Shown here one piece after another: positions 1 to 4,807 of a stretch of DNA of 7,033 bases. The position numbers and the translations under genes are program-made. The stretch is from Spirochaetia bacterium (lineage in GTDB: Bacteria; Spirochaetota; Spirochaetia; Treponematales; Treponemataceae), in the NCBI GenBank assembly GCA_900769985.1, contig CAAGIS010000082.1, forward strand, positions 1 through 7,033, written 5' to 3'. The notes below the pieces were generated by a model that was given only the letters and a program-made list of their open reading frames with translations, was not told where the DNA came from and made no database searches. How positions within the stretch are numbered: the stretch's first letter is position 1; the number at the start of each line of letters is the position of its first letter.

Positions 1-40
1 ACATAATTAAAAAAATAATTTCTAAACTAAATTGTTTCAT
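1..40 (-). CDS. 5' end of first gene of cassette C (partial, hypothetical)
   Basis: Only 13 codons are present before the window edge; they read MKQFSLEIIFLIM. The short charged start followed by hydrophobic residues would fit a signal peptide or membrane anchor, but the fragment is too short to name. The start is chosen because a GGAGG ribosome binding site lies at 48-52 (minus strand), about 7 bases upstream. A slightly earlier ATG in another frame opens only a 5-codon ORF (MYETI) that overlaps this start. The gene is the first of the next integron cassette, directly after the cassette leader hairpin. Confidence 0.55.
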   Translation of the reverse strand, partial: MKQFSLEIIFLIM

Positions 41-54
41 ACATTTTCCTCCAA

Positions 55-74
55 GCGCCCCAGTGCGGGCGTCC
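55..74 (-). promoter_or_regulatory. Cassette C 5' leader hairpin
   Basis: This sits directly downstream (minus strand) of the attC core. It reads GGACGCCCGCACTGGGGCGC and can pair CGCCC with GGGCG around a GCACTG loop. A GGAGG ribosome binding site and start codon follow at once. The same 29 bases (55-83) recur exactly at 6496-6524, and related hairpins start the other cassette segments at 4721-4739 and 6070-6088. The role is not known; it could affect translation of the first cassette gene or recombination. Confidence 0.6.
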
Positions 75-140
75 ACATAACAATGAGTTAAACCGCAAAC
101 CGGCTTGACCGGTTTGTCGGCTTTGAACTTCTTGTTAGGC
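75..140 (-). other. attC site ending cassette B
   Basis: On the minus strand the order is R'' GCCTAAC (140-134), left arm with AAGAAGTTCAAAGCC, a perfect 8-bp stem CAAACCGG/CCGGTTTG around a 5-base loop (96-116), right arm GCGGTTTAACTCATT, and R' GTTATGT (81-75). The left arm carries extra bases relative to the right arm (C after GTT, G after AAA). This resembles the extrahelical-base asymmetry that sets attC polarity and supports cassettes reading on the minus strand. R'' complements the cassette B start TTAGGC at 4745, as expected for an intact cassette. The exchange point would be between 81 and 80. Confidence 0.9.
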
Positions 141-151
141 GTTATCTCTAA

Positions 152-679
152 TTATGGATGACTCTTTATCCAATCATCACATTTTTCTTCAAGCATTTTA
201 AAATCGCAACAGATTGACTGTAAAAATTTATTATTTCTTGACTTTTCGTTATACCTTTCAAGATAAATCATTAACGATTTATTTGTAATATCCACCCAAT
301 GCTTACGGATATAACGGTATTCGTTTGTAAGATATGTATCTTTTATAGGGTCGATTTCAATTCTTTGTGCAAGTTGTTTCGGAACAGGAATCATATTGTT
401 ATGAAGTAAATCTGATATTTCCACACCAGCTGCCTTAACAAAGGTTGTTGTAAGTGAATTTCTCTTTTTCAAACCTTTCTTTTTGCGTTCCTGCGTTGTC
501 TGAGAAGTAAGCGGAATCACATAAACCTTGTCATTTATACGAACTGCAAGTCCTACATACGGTCTGTCTTTTTTTAGGCTCACTCGGCTGTCAAATCCGT
601 GCAAATACGAAAGATAAGCAGAATCGACCATTACGATTTTTGGAGATGTCTGTTTTATATCTGAATCAAGTATTCCCAT
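152..679 (-). CDS. ToxN/AbiQ-family type III toxin (endoribonuclease)
   Basis: The 175-residue product matches the ToxN/AbiQ family in size and pattern. Near the N-terminus it has SAYLSYLHGFDSRV, then RPYVGLAVRINDKVYVIPLTS, the family's hallmark core strands. It then has NNMIPVP and a C-terminal helical part with YRYIRKHW and LLEEKCDDW. Family members are RNases held inactive by a small RNA that they process; when freed they stop growth, often aborting phage infection. The start at 679 was chosen because the longer frame to 757 would run through a Rho-independent terminator (690-719), and because MGILDSD brings the N-terminus close to the family norm. The ribosome binding site is short-spaced (GGGG four bases upstream), suggesting weak translation. 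The stop lies 11 bases from the attC. It has its own promoter but could also be read from the upstream nuclease operon, since no terminator separates them. Confidence 0.85.
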   Translation of the reverse strand: MGILDSDIKQTSPKIVMVDSAYLSYLHGFDSRVSLKKDRPYVGLAVRINDKVYVIPLTSQTTQERKKKGLKKRNSLTTTFVKAAGVEISDLLHNNMIPVPKQLAQRIEIDPIKDTYLTNEYRYIRKHWVDITNKSLMIYLERYNEKSRNNKFLQSICCDFKMLEEKCDDWIKSHP

Positions 680-689
680 ATTTCCCCAT

Positions 690-719
690 AAAAAAAGGCT
701 TTCTGAAACAGAAAGCCTT
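690..719 (-). terminator. Rho-independent terminator between small RNA and toxin
   Basis: On the minus strand an 11-bp perfect stem AAGGCTTTCTG/CAGAAAGCCTT with a 3-base loop is followed by a run of T (seven counting the two at the stem base). It ends 10 bases before the toxin ATG. In type III toxin-antitoxin loci a terminator in this place sets the ratio of antitoxin RNA to toxin mRNA. Confidence 0.88.
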
Positions 720-775
720 GTAAAAGACCGTTTCCAGTCTTGTTTTGAATCGTCCACTAAGCAGGACCACTCTTT
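690..775 (-). ncRNA. Putative type III antitoxin RNA
   Basis: A transcript from the promoter at 782-809 to the terminator at 690-719 would be about 85 nt. It contains a hairpin AAGACTG-GAAA-CGGTCTT (7 bp with one G-U pair, GNRA tetraloop) and an upstream short pairing GTCC/GGAC around an 8-base loop, then the terminator stem. Known type III antitoxins are usually tandem repeats of about 30-50 nt. Here I see no convincing tandem repeat, only a weak recurrence of TCAAA about 29 bases apart, so this would be a single-unit or very degenerate antitoxin. The assignment rests on position and architecture, not on sequence match. Confidence 0.6.
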
Positions 776-781
776 GATTTA

Positions 782-809
782 AATATAGCATATTTTTCAA
801 AATTGTCAA
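782..809 (-). promoter_or_regulatory. Strong sigma-70-type promoter for antitoxin RNA and toxin
   Basis: Minus strand has TTGACA (809-804), a 16-base spacer and TATATT (787-782). The -35 is a consensus match and the -10 is one base off. Transcription should start near 775, upstream of the structured RNA and terminator. It lies just downstream of the nuclease stop codon. Confidence 0.75.
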
Positions 810-827
810 TATATTTCATTGATAGGG

Positions 828-2012
828 CTATAAATTTTTAACATTCTCCAGAATTCTCTCAACACAAGTTAAAATCTCATTTCTTTTTGTTTCCCAAATT
901 TCAAATTTTGTTCGCCACGCTGAAAATTCTGTTTCGCCTGTTGGATTTGAAATGTCGGCGAGCAAAACACGATATTTTTCAATTGAGGAGGATTTTTCTT
1001 CATCGCTTGTATTTTTTCCGTCTTTGAATTCAAGGTTAATTTTAAGGCATTTTAATTCTTCTTTTTCTGTAACCGAATCTCCAAATGAAAAAGCAAGGCG
1101 AACATCTTCAATGCCGTCAATTTCATATCTGAGAATAAAATCTTTGTTTCCAATCTTTCCCTTTTCAGTTCTTTTAAAATTAAGTTCAAAATATTTTCTT
1201 AGCAGTTTTTCGACTTCGCCAAATTCGCCTAAAAGGGCATTTGCTATTTTAATTTTTGCGTTTCTATAATTATTCACAATCAATCGTGCAAATTCAATAT
1301 TTTCATCATTTGCGATAACATTGATTATTTCATTCGTAGCCTTTGCACTCATACTTTCCCCCGTGTAGTTTCTGATAAGATTTGCATACTGAACGAGCGT
1401 TTCTCTCACTAACGGAAACCTTGCACTTTCTGCACAACAGTTTTCAAGCCAATTCAGAATTTCTTTTTTATAGGAAATTGTTTTGTATTCAATGCCACTT
1501 CCACTTTGCAAACTTGCCTCGTGACCGTCTTTTGTGAGATAGAGAATTTTGAAATCTGATAATTTTTTTCCTGCATATTCACAATAGCGTTTGAGCTGAT
1601 GTTTCTGGTCGCCTGCAAGTAATTTGTTTTCTATTATGATACCTTTCGCTCCCGAAGTGATTAGAATGTCAATTCTACCTTGCGTTCCGTCACTTGGGGC
1701 ATAGCTTTCTGTTTTTACAATTGCGTTTTTAGAGTCAAAGTTAAAATCCTGTAAATCTTCTTCCGAAAAACTTTCTTCCAAAAATAATTCCAAAAATCGC
1801 TCTTTTATTCCGTGAGTTCCTCTTGGATTCAAGAAAGCTGCGATGATTTTTGAATGTGTCGTTTCGTGCTGTTTCACTCCGAGAATCTGAAATATGTTGA
1901 ACCGTCCTCCAGTAGCATCGAGAACGGCATCATTTTTTTCTTTAATTGCCTTGACTTGTTTGATTAAGCCATATACATCAAAGGATTGAATGTCTTCTTT
2001 GGTTATATCCAT
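828..2012 (-). CDS. PD-(D/E)XK nuclease family protein
   Basis: The 394-residue product has the features of the PDDEXK_4-like nuclease group. Residues 37-63 hold an N-terminal conserved segment FNIFQILGVKQHETTHSKII followed by AAFLNP. The catalytic core follows: GRIDI with D115, then IIIENK with E128 and K130, making the D...ExK motif, and QLKRY (Q139 to Y143), the QxxxY signature seen in many members. The C-terminal half (about 215-394) is mostly helical and not recognised. Proteins of this group are expected to cut DNA, and many sit in defence or mobile regions, but the substrate is unknown. The start ATG overlaps the stop of the upstream membrane-protein gene by one base (TGATG), implying translational coupling and joint function. 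No signal peptide is seen. Confidence 0.82.
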   Translation of the reverse strand: MDITKEDIQSFDVYGLIKQVKAIKEKNDAVLDATGGRFNIFQILGVKQHETTHSKIIAAFLNPRGTHGIKERFLELFLEESFSEEDLQDFNFDSKNAIVKTESYAPSDGTQGRIDILITSGAKGIIIENKLLAGDQKHQLKRYCEYAGKKLSDFKILYLTKDGHEASLQSGSGIEYKTISYKKEILNWLENCCAESARFPLVRETLVQYANLIRNYTGESMSAKATNEIINVIANDENIEFARLIVNNYRNAKIKIANALLGEFGEVEKLLRKYFELNFKRTEKGKIGNKDFILRYEIDGIEDVRLAFSFGDSVTEKEELKCLKINLEFKDGKNTSDEEKSSSIEKYRVLLADISNPTGETEFSAWRTKFEIWETKRNEILTCVERILENVKNL

Positions 2013-3289
2013 CAGTTTTCCTCTGATTTTTCTTTCTGCAAAATTTTCACAGCCTTATTAAGCATTTCACAAAGCTTTTCTGAATCCTTTCCGATTGGGG
2101 AAGTAATGCTGATACAAGAATCATTTACGCAGATGTAGGCAACACCCATTTTTTTCTTGAAAGTAATGCTGTTTATTTCTGCCACAGGAATGCTAATATT
2201 TTTACCAAAAGAGTTTCCATCCGTAAAATAAAGTTTTTTTTCCGTAAGAACGAGGCCCGATTTGAAAGATTTTTTCAATGTGTCGTCGTAGCCGAAAAGA
2301 ATCTTCTCGTCAGAATTGATATTGAATGATTCTGTTGCTTTTTTGATTTTATCTTCATTTGATTCGGAATAATCAATCTCTTCACCATCTGAATCATCAA
2401 AATCCATGTCTTTTTCATCAGAACCAAGGAAAAGAATTTGTTCGGCGGTGTCTGAGTCTAGCTCCCATTTCGTTGTTTTTTTGCAAAGCTCCACAATTTT
2501 TTCTTCTGTGGATTTTTCATCATCGTCTTTTGACGCTTCTGAAGTTTTTGCATACATAATTGTTCTTACAAGTTCAAAATTATGTTCCGCAAGTTCCGCC
2601 ATTGCTTTCTTTGCTTTGTTCTTTTTCACAATGCCAACTATGAGCAGAACTATTCCGATTGGCGAAAGATAGGCTGTAAGAATCATAATAACGCCTGCGA
2701 TTATCAATCCGTTTTTTTGTTCTTCTGCTCGCTTAAAATCAAGCGAAGCGATTTTCTTTAATTTTGCTTCATTTTCAACACTATAATTATATTTAATAGA
2801 TTCCAGGTAATCTTTTATTTTGTTTTCATCATTTTCATAAAATGTTGTATTTTTTACAAGTGATTCTACTTGTTTAAAATTCCTTATATATTCTTGTCCT
2901 TTTTCATATGCAAATTCTTCTTGTTGTTTCTTTTCCTTAACAAATGCAAGTAAAACTTCAGTATATTCATCACGCTTTTTTATAAAATTTGAATAAGCCT
3001 CGTTATCATTCTCTTCCGCAATCAATGAATTCAACTCATTTTCAATTCTTGTATACTCTTGATAATCTGTAAATATTTCAGCAGATTTCATTAAATCGAT
3101 AATTTCATCAATTTGTTCTTCCTGACCTGCCTTAGACCGTAAAAATTTTTCTTCCCACTCTTTGCCCTTATCTGACTCCAAGAACATTTCAAGACAGTTT
3201 TCGTGGAATAGCTTTCCATGCTTCTTTACCCATTTCTGATTTGTAGTAATTGAGCGACCGCAACCAACACATTTATTTAATCCAGCCAT
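2012..3289 (-). CDS. Membrane protein with LIM-like zinc finger, coiled coil and PH-like domain
   Basis: I do not recognise the full 425-residue architecture. Residues 7-32 form a C-x2-C-x18-H-x2-C pattern (C7, C10, H29, C32), like the first zinc site of LIM domains. Residues 40-190 are charged and helical, likely coiled coil. Residues 194-221 are one or two tightly spaced hydrophobic segments with a Ser-Pro turn, followed by KKNKAKK, so a membrane anchor with a positive inside flank. An acidic stretch (about 288-312) leads to a C-terminal domain (325-415) with the look of bacterial PH/YokE-like folds (KILFGYDD, GLVLTEKKLYFTDG, IPVAEINSITFKKK). The start at 3289 is preferred over 3364 because AGGAG lies 9 bases upstream and the longer frame overlaps the previous gene. 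It sits between the 48-aa zinc protein and the nuclease, and may tether or sense at the membrane for the nuclease (inference). Confidence 0.75.
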   Translation of the reverse strand: MAGLNKCVGCGRSITTNQKWVKKHGKLFHENCLEMFLESDKGKEWEEKFLRSKAGQEEQIDEIIDLMKSAEIFTDYQEYTRIENELNSLIAEENDNEAYSNFIKKRDEYTEVLLAFVKEKKQQEEFAYEKGQEYIRNFKQVESLVKNTTFYENDENKIKDYLESIKYNYSVENEAKLKKIASLDFKRAEEQKNGLIIAGVIMILTAYLSPIGIVLLIVGIVKKNKAKKAMAELAEHNFELVRTIMYAKTSEASKDDDEKSTEEKIVELCKKTTKWELDSDTAEQILFLGSDEKDMDFDDSDGEEIDYSESNEDKIKKATESFNINSDEKILFGYDDTLKKSFKSGLVLTEKKLYFTDGNSFGKNISIPVAEINSITFKKKMGVAYICVNDSCISITSPIGKDSEKLCEMLNKAVKILQKEKSEEN

Positions 3290-3300
3290 TTTAATTTCTC

Positions 3301-3447
3301 CTACTTTCCGATTGTCAAATTTTTTACCCAACGATGAGGTCCGCCTGTTTTGCTTCTGGAACATCTACCAGGCATCGGGCGACCTGTGCTTGCCGTTCGG
3401 GTCTGCTTTTGTCCGCATTTTGTGCACATCCACTGAATTGATTTCAT
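3301..3447 (-). CDS. 48-aa zinc-binding-like small protein
   Basis: The product has C8-x2-C11-G near the N-terminus and C29 with H38 later, in the segment GRCSRSKTGGPHRWV. This is consistent with a small zinc ribbon or knuckle with three cysteines and a histidine. It is basic. Function is not known. The start at 3447 is supported by GGAGG a few bases upstream; a longer reading to 3504 would overlap the preceding 92-aa gene and is not supported. The gap to the preceding stop is 13 bases, and the next gene starts 11 bases after its stop, so it is part of the operon. Small proteins of this kind often occur beside nucleases or phage genes, but no role can be assigned. Confidence 0.68.
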   Translation of the reverse strand: MKSIQWMCTKCGQKQTRTASTGRPMPGRCSRSKTGGPHRWVKNLTIGK

Positions 3448-3460
3448 ATTTTCCTCCGTT

Positions 3461-3739
3461 TTATTTTTTTGCAAAATAAGAGATTTTCTTAAAAGGTGTA
3501 GCATTAAGCCGCTGTGAGCTTGTTGAAATTTGTGTTGTTGCGGTTGTCATATAATCTTTCGATTCAAAAGTCGCGGTTATGACGCTTCCATTTATCTGAA
3601 TATCCGTCAAATCGCCGTATGCATTCTGATTTATGACAAGCGTAGACCAATTGCGCCCTCCGTCATAAGAAAATTCAATGCCGTTTTTTCTTGAATTTAT
3701 TCGTATGGGTTTTCCTTCTAATGAAACCATTGTCGCCAT
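3461..3739 (-). CDS. 92-aa hypothetical protein with Asp-box-like motif
   Basis: I do not recognise a family for this protein. Residues 24-31, SYDGGRNW, match the Asp-box pattern S-x-D-x-G-x-x-W found in beta-hairpins of sialidases and other beta-propellers, where it normally recurs several times; here there is one copy. The remainder is rich in Thr, Ser and Ile and looks beta-stranded, with a basic C-terminus (FKKISYFAKK). No signal peptide or membrane segment is seen. An AGGAG ribosome binding site lies 5 bases before the start at 3739, and a second in-frame ATG is three codons in. It is second in the minus-strand operon. Confidence 0.68.
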   Translation of the reverse strand: MATMVSLEGKPIRINSRKNGIEFSYDGGRNWSTLVINQNAYGDLTDIQINGSVITATFESKDYMTTATTQISTSSQRLNATPFKKISYFAKK

Positions 3740-3754
3740 AAACGCTCCTTTTTT

Positions 3755-4033
3755 TTACTTCACTTCTTTTAACTTGCTCATTTCAATTATCTGCTCCGAG
3801 CCGTCAAGGTCGGTGTAGATAATTGTGTTGCTTTCTTTGTCGTAGCGGTAATTTTGCTTTAAGCCGTCCATGCCTTCAAGCCAAAACTGATTGTCAGAAA
3901 AGACATAGACAAAGCTCATTCCGCCTGCTTCCAATGCCATTTTCTTGCCAGCCACGGGATTTTTACTTCCACAACTTGAAAATAACATTGCTGAAAAAAA
4001 TACAGTAACTAAAAAAAATGTAATTTTTTTCAT
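3755..4033 (-). CDS. Small lipoprotein (hypothetical)
   Basis: The 92-residue product has a clear lipoprotein signal: MKK, a hydrophobic stretch rich in Phe and Val, and a lipobox LFSSC with the modified cysteine at position 21, followed by GSK. The mature part (about 72 residues) is predicted to be mostly beta strands (SFVYVFSDNQFWLEGM, YRYDKESNTIIYTDL), resembling the short lipocalin-like or META-like lipoproteins common in spirochaetes, but no family is certain. AAGGAG lies upstream of the start. It is the first gene of the operon in cassette B and would sit in the periplasm or at the outer membrane, giving the operon an envelope component. Confidence 0.75.
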   Translation of the reverse strand: MKKITFFLVTVFFSAMLFSSCGSKNPVAGKKMALEAGGMSFVYVFSDNQFWLEGMDGLKQNYRYDKESNTIIYTDLDGSEQIIEMSKLKEVK

Positions 4034-4065
4034 AAAAGTTTATCTCCTTATAAGCGACCGTTATT

Positions 4066-4141
4066 TTGTTGCGAAAACGAGCGCAAGCGAGTTTTCGCAA
4101 CAAAGGAATTTTTCAATTCCTTTGCACAGTGTACACTGTGC
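4066..4141. repeat. Cluster of three adjacent inverted repeats
   Basis: Three hairpin-forming sequences follow each other almost without a gap. The first has 13-bp arms TTGTTGCGAAAAC/GTTTTCGCAACAA around a 12-base centre (4066-4103). The second has 9-bp arms AAAGGAATT/AATTCCTTT around TTTC (4102-4123). The third is a perfect 18-bp palindrome GCACAGTGTACACTGTGC (4124-4141). None has a T-run in a suitable place on either strand, so they are not typical terminators. They lie between the lipoprotein operon and the divergent regulator. They could be a dispersed genomic repeat, a protein-binding site or a structured 5' leader. Confidence 0.75.
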
Positions 4142-4144
4142 AGA

Positions 4145-4262
4145 ATTTTAGGCTGTAATACGATTGTCAAATAATAATAGTATAATAGTCCATTTGGACT
4201 AAAATAATAACACAACAATCCATAGATATCAAGTTTTCGTTATTAAAGTCCATTTGTATTAT
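4145..4262. promoter_or_regulatory. Divergent promoter region with repeated operator-like sites
   Basis: Plus strand has a consensus TATAAT at 4181-4186, with a poor -35, immediately followed by a near-palindrome AGTCCA-TT-TGGACT (4187-4200). The left ten bases AGTCCATTTG recur at 4247-4256, just before a second -10-like TATTAT (4257-4262) that lies 12 bases before the regulator ATG. Minus strand has TTGACA (4170-4165) with TAAAAT 14 bases on (4150-4145), a sub-optimal promoter for the lipoprotein operon. The repeated AGTCCATTTG sites are good candidates for binding by the adjacent XRE protein, giving autoregulation and control of the operon. Which promoters are used is inference. Confidence 0.5.
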
Positions 4263-4274
4263 TCTATTATAAAT

Positions 4275-4586
4275 ATGTTGCATTTTTGGCAGAAAGTAAA
4301 AGAAGAGTTGGAATACAACCTGATAACTCAAAAAGAATTGGCGGAAAAAATCGGAATCAGTTACAATACTTTGCAATCTTGGATAACAAAAGACCGTTTG
4401 CCAGATGCAGAACAAGCCTTGAAAATCGCAAGACAATTAAACACTTCCATTGAGTATCTTGTAACTGGTAAAAATGAAGAAAAGAAAGGTATTAAACCGA
4501 ATTTGCAGGATATGATTCCTAAATTAAACCATCTTACAAATGAAAATCTTGAACTGATAGATTTGATTGCCGGACGGTTAAAATAA
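4275..4586 (+). CDS. XRE/cI-like helix-turn-helix regulator
   Basis: The 103-residue product has a classic N-terminal HTH of the XRE/cI type at about residues 8-60: LITQKELAEKIGISYNTLQSW is the helix-turn-helix, followed by PDAEQALKIARQLNTSIEYLVTG, the usual last helices. The C-terminal part is short (NLQDMIPKLNHLTNENLELIDLIAGRL) and probably dimerises; there is no LexA-type peptidase domain. ATG at 4275 is chosen over an upstream in-frame TTG at 4254. No ribosome binding site precedes it, and a -10-like box 12 bases upstream would allow leaderless translation. It runs opposite to every other gene in the array, against the cassette direction, and divergently from the five-gene operon it probably controls. 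Confidence 0.82.
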   Translation: MLHFWQKVKEELEYNLITQKELAEKIGISYNTLQSWITKDRLPDAEQALKIARQLNTSIEYLVTGKNEEKKGIKPNLQDMIPKLNHLTNENLELIDLIAGRLK

Positions 4587-4618
4587 TTTTGAGATCAAGC
4601 TCGACTTGCTCTCAAAAT
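4586..4618 (+). terminator. Hairpin after the regulator gene (probable terminator)
   Basis: Arms ATTTTGAGA and TCTCAAAAT (9 bp), with an inner CAAG/CTTG pairing around CTCGA, start at the stop codon. The A and T tracts in the stem could let it work in both directions, but no long T-run follows at once; the nearest T-rich stretch begins about six bases later. A second small hairpin GCCC-GTAAA-GGGC lies at 4662-4674. I see nothing else in 4619-4720. Confidence 0.5.
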
Positions 4619-4720
4619 ATACCTTTTCTCTTTTTTGTGTAGAGAATGTGTTTTACTTTTAGCCCGTAAAGGGCGTACAAGGAATTTTAATTACTAAAAT
4701 AATTTACTATTCTAACACAA

Positions 4721-4739
4721 GCAGCCCAGTGGGCTGTCC
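4721..4739 (-). promoter_or_regulatory. Cassette B 5' leader hairpin
   Basis: On the minus strand, directly after the attC core, GGACAGCCCACTGGGCTGC forms a 6-bp stem CAGCCC/GGGCTG with loop ACT. It aligns with the hairpins at 55-74, 6070-6088 and 6496-6515 while the stem bases differ. Unlike the other three, it is not followed by a ribosome binding site and start codon; the first minus-strand gene starts about 690 bases on. Confidence 0.6.
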
Positions 4740-4803
4740 GCCTAACAATGAGTTAAACCGCACAGGCCTTGAGCCTGTGTCGGCTTTGAACTTCTTGTTA
4801 TGT
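4740..4803 (-). other. attC site ending cassette A
   Basis: Minus-strand order: R'' ACATAAC (4803-4797), left arm AAGAAGTTCAAAGCC, inner 7-bp stem CACAGGC/GCCTGTG around a 5-base loop (4761-4779), right arm GCGGTTTAACTCATT, R' GTTAGGC (4746-4740). The outer arms match the attC at 75-140 exactly while the inner stem has changed on both sides and stays fully paired. R'' complements the TTATGT at 6521, not the nearer TTAGGC at 6094. The exchange point would be between 4746 and 4745. Confidence 0.9.
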
Positions 4804-4807
4804 GATT

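Larger units (their letters stand above)
81..4745 (-). mobile_element. Integron cassette B (about 4.7 kb, multigene)
   Basis: The unit starts with TTAGGC after the core of the 4740-4803 attC and ends in the attC at 75-140, whose R'' GCCTAAC matches that start. It carries seven protein genes: a plus-strand XRE regulator, a five-gene minus-strand operon and a ToxN-like toxin with its own promoter and small RNA. Typical integron cassettes hold one or two genes in roughly 0.5-1 kb, so this one is unusually large. I found no further attC inside it, though a degenerate one could be missed by eye. Toxin-antitoxin pairs are common in sedentary integrons, where they are thought to stabilise arrays. 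Confidence 0.75.

Noticed and set aside
680..757. Upstream extension of the toxin reading frame to an ATG at 757 (201 aa).
   Set aside because: It would translate through the small RNA and a strong Rho-independent terminator, and adds 26 residues absent from the ToxN/AbiQ pattern.
690..775. A tandem-repeat antitoxin array like ToxI.
   Set aside because: Only a weak TCAAA recurrence is visible; I cannot support a repeat unit by eye.
952..1269. Plus-strand open frame opposite the nuclease (also 2359-2672, 3823-4151 and 5652-6185).
   Set aside because: These lie opposite well-supported genes, show no recognisable domains and have low-complexity, shadow-like composition.
3290..3364. Longer start for the LIM-like membrane protein at 3364.
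   Set aside because: It overlaps the 48-aa gene and lacks the AGGAG that precedes the ATG at 3289.
3448..3504. Longer start for the 48-aa protein at 3504.
   Set aside because: It overlaps the coding end of the 92-aa gene, and the GGAGG fits the ATG at 3447.
4066..4141. The inverted-repeat cluster as a terminator pair.
   Set aside because: No T-run follows any of the stems on either strand.
4167..4436. Minus-strand open frame of 89 codons across the regulator gene.
   Set aside because: It runs opposite a clear XRE domain and across the promoter region; the composition (Phe, Tyr, Ile, Cys) is shadow-like.
75..4803. Cassettes reading on the plus strand, since R' and R'' are symmetric.
   Set aside because: The extra bases in the AAGAAGTTCAAAGCC arm, gene stops close to the attC sites on the minus strand, and the position of intI and the attI-like flank on the right all favour minus-strand reading.
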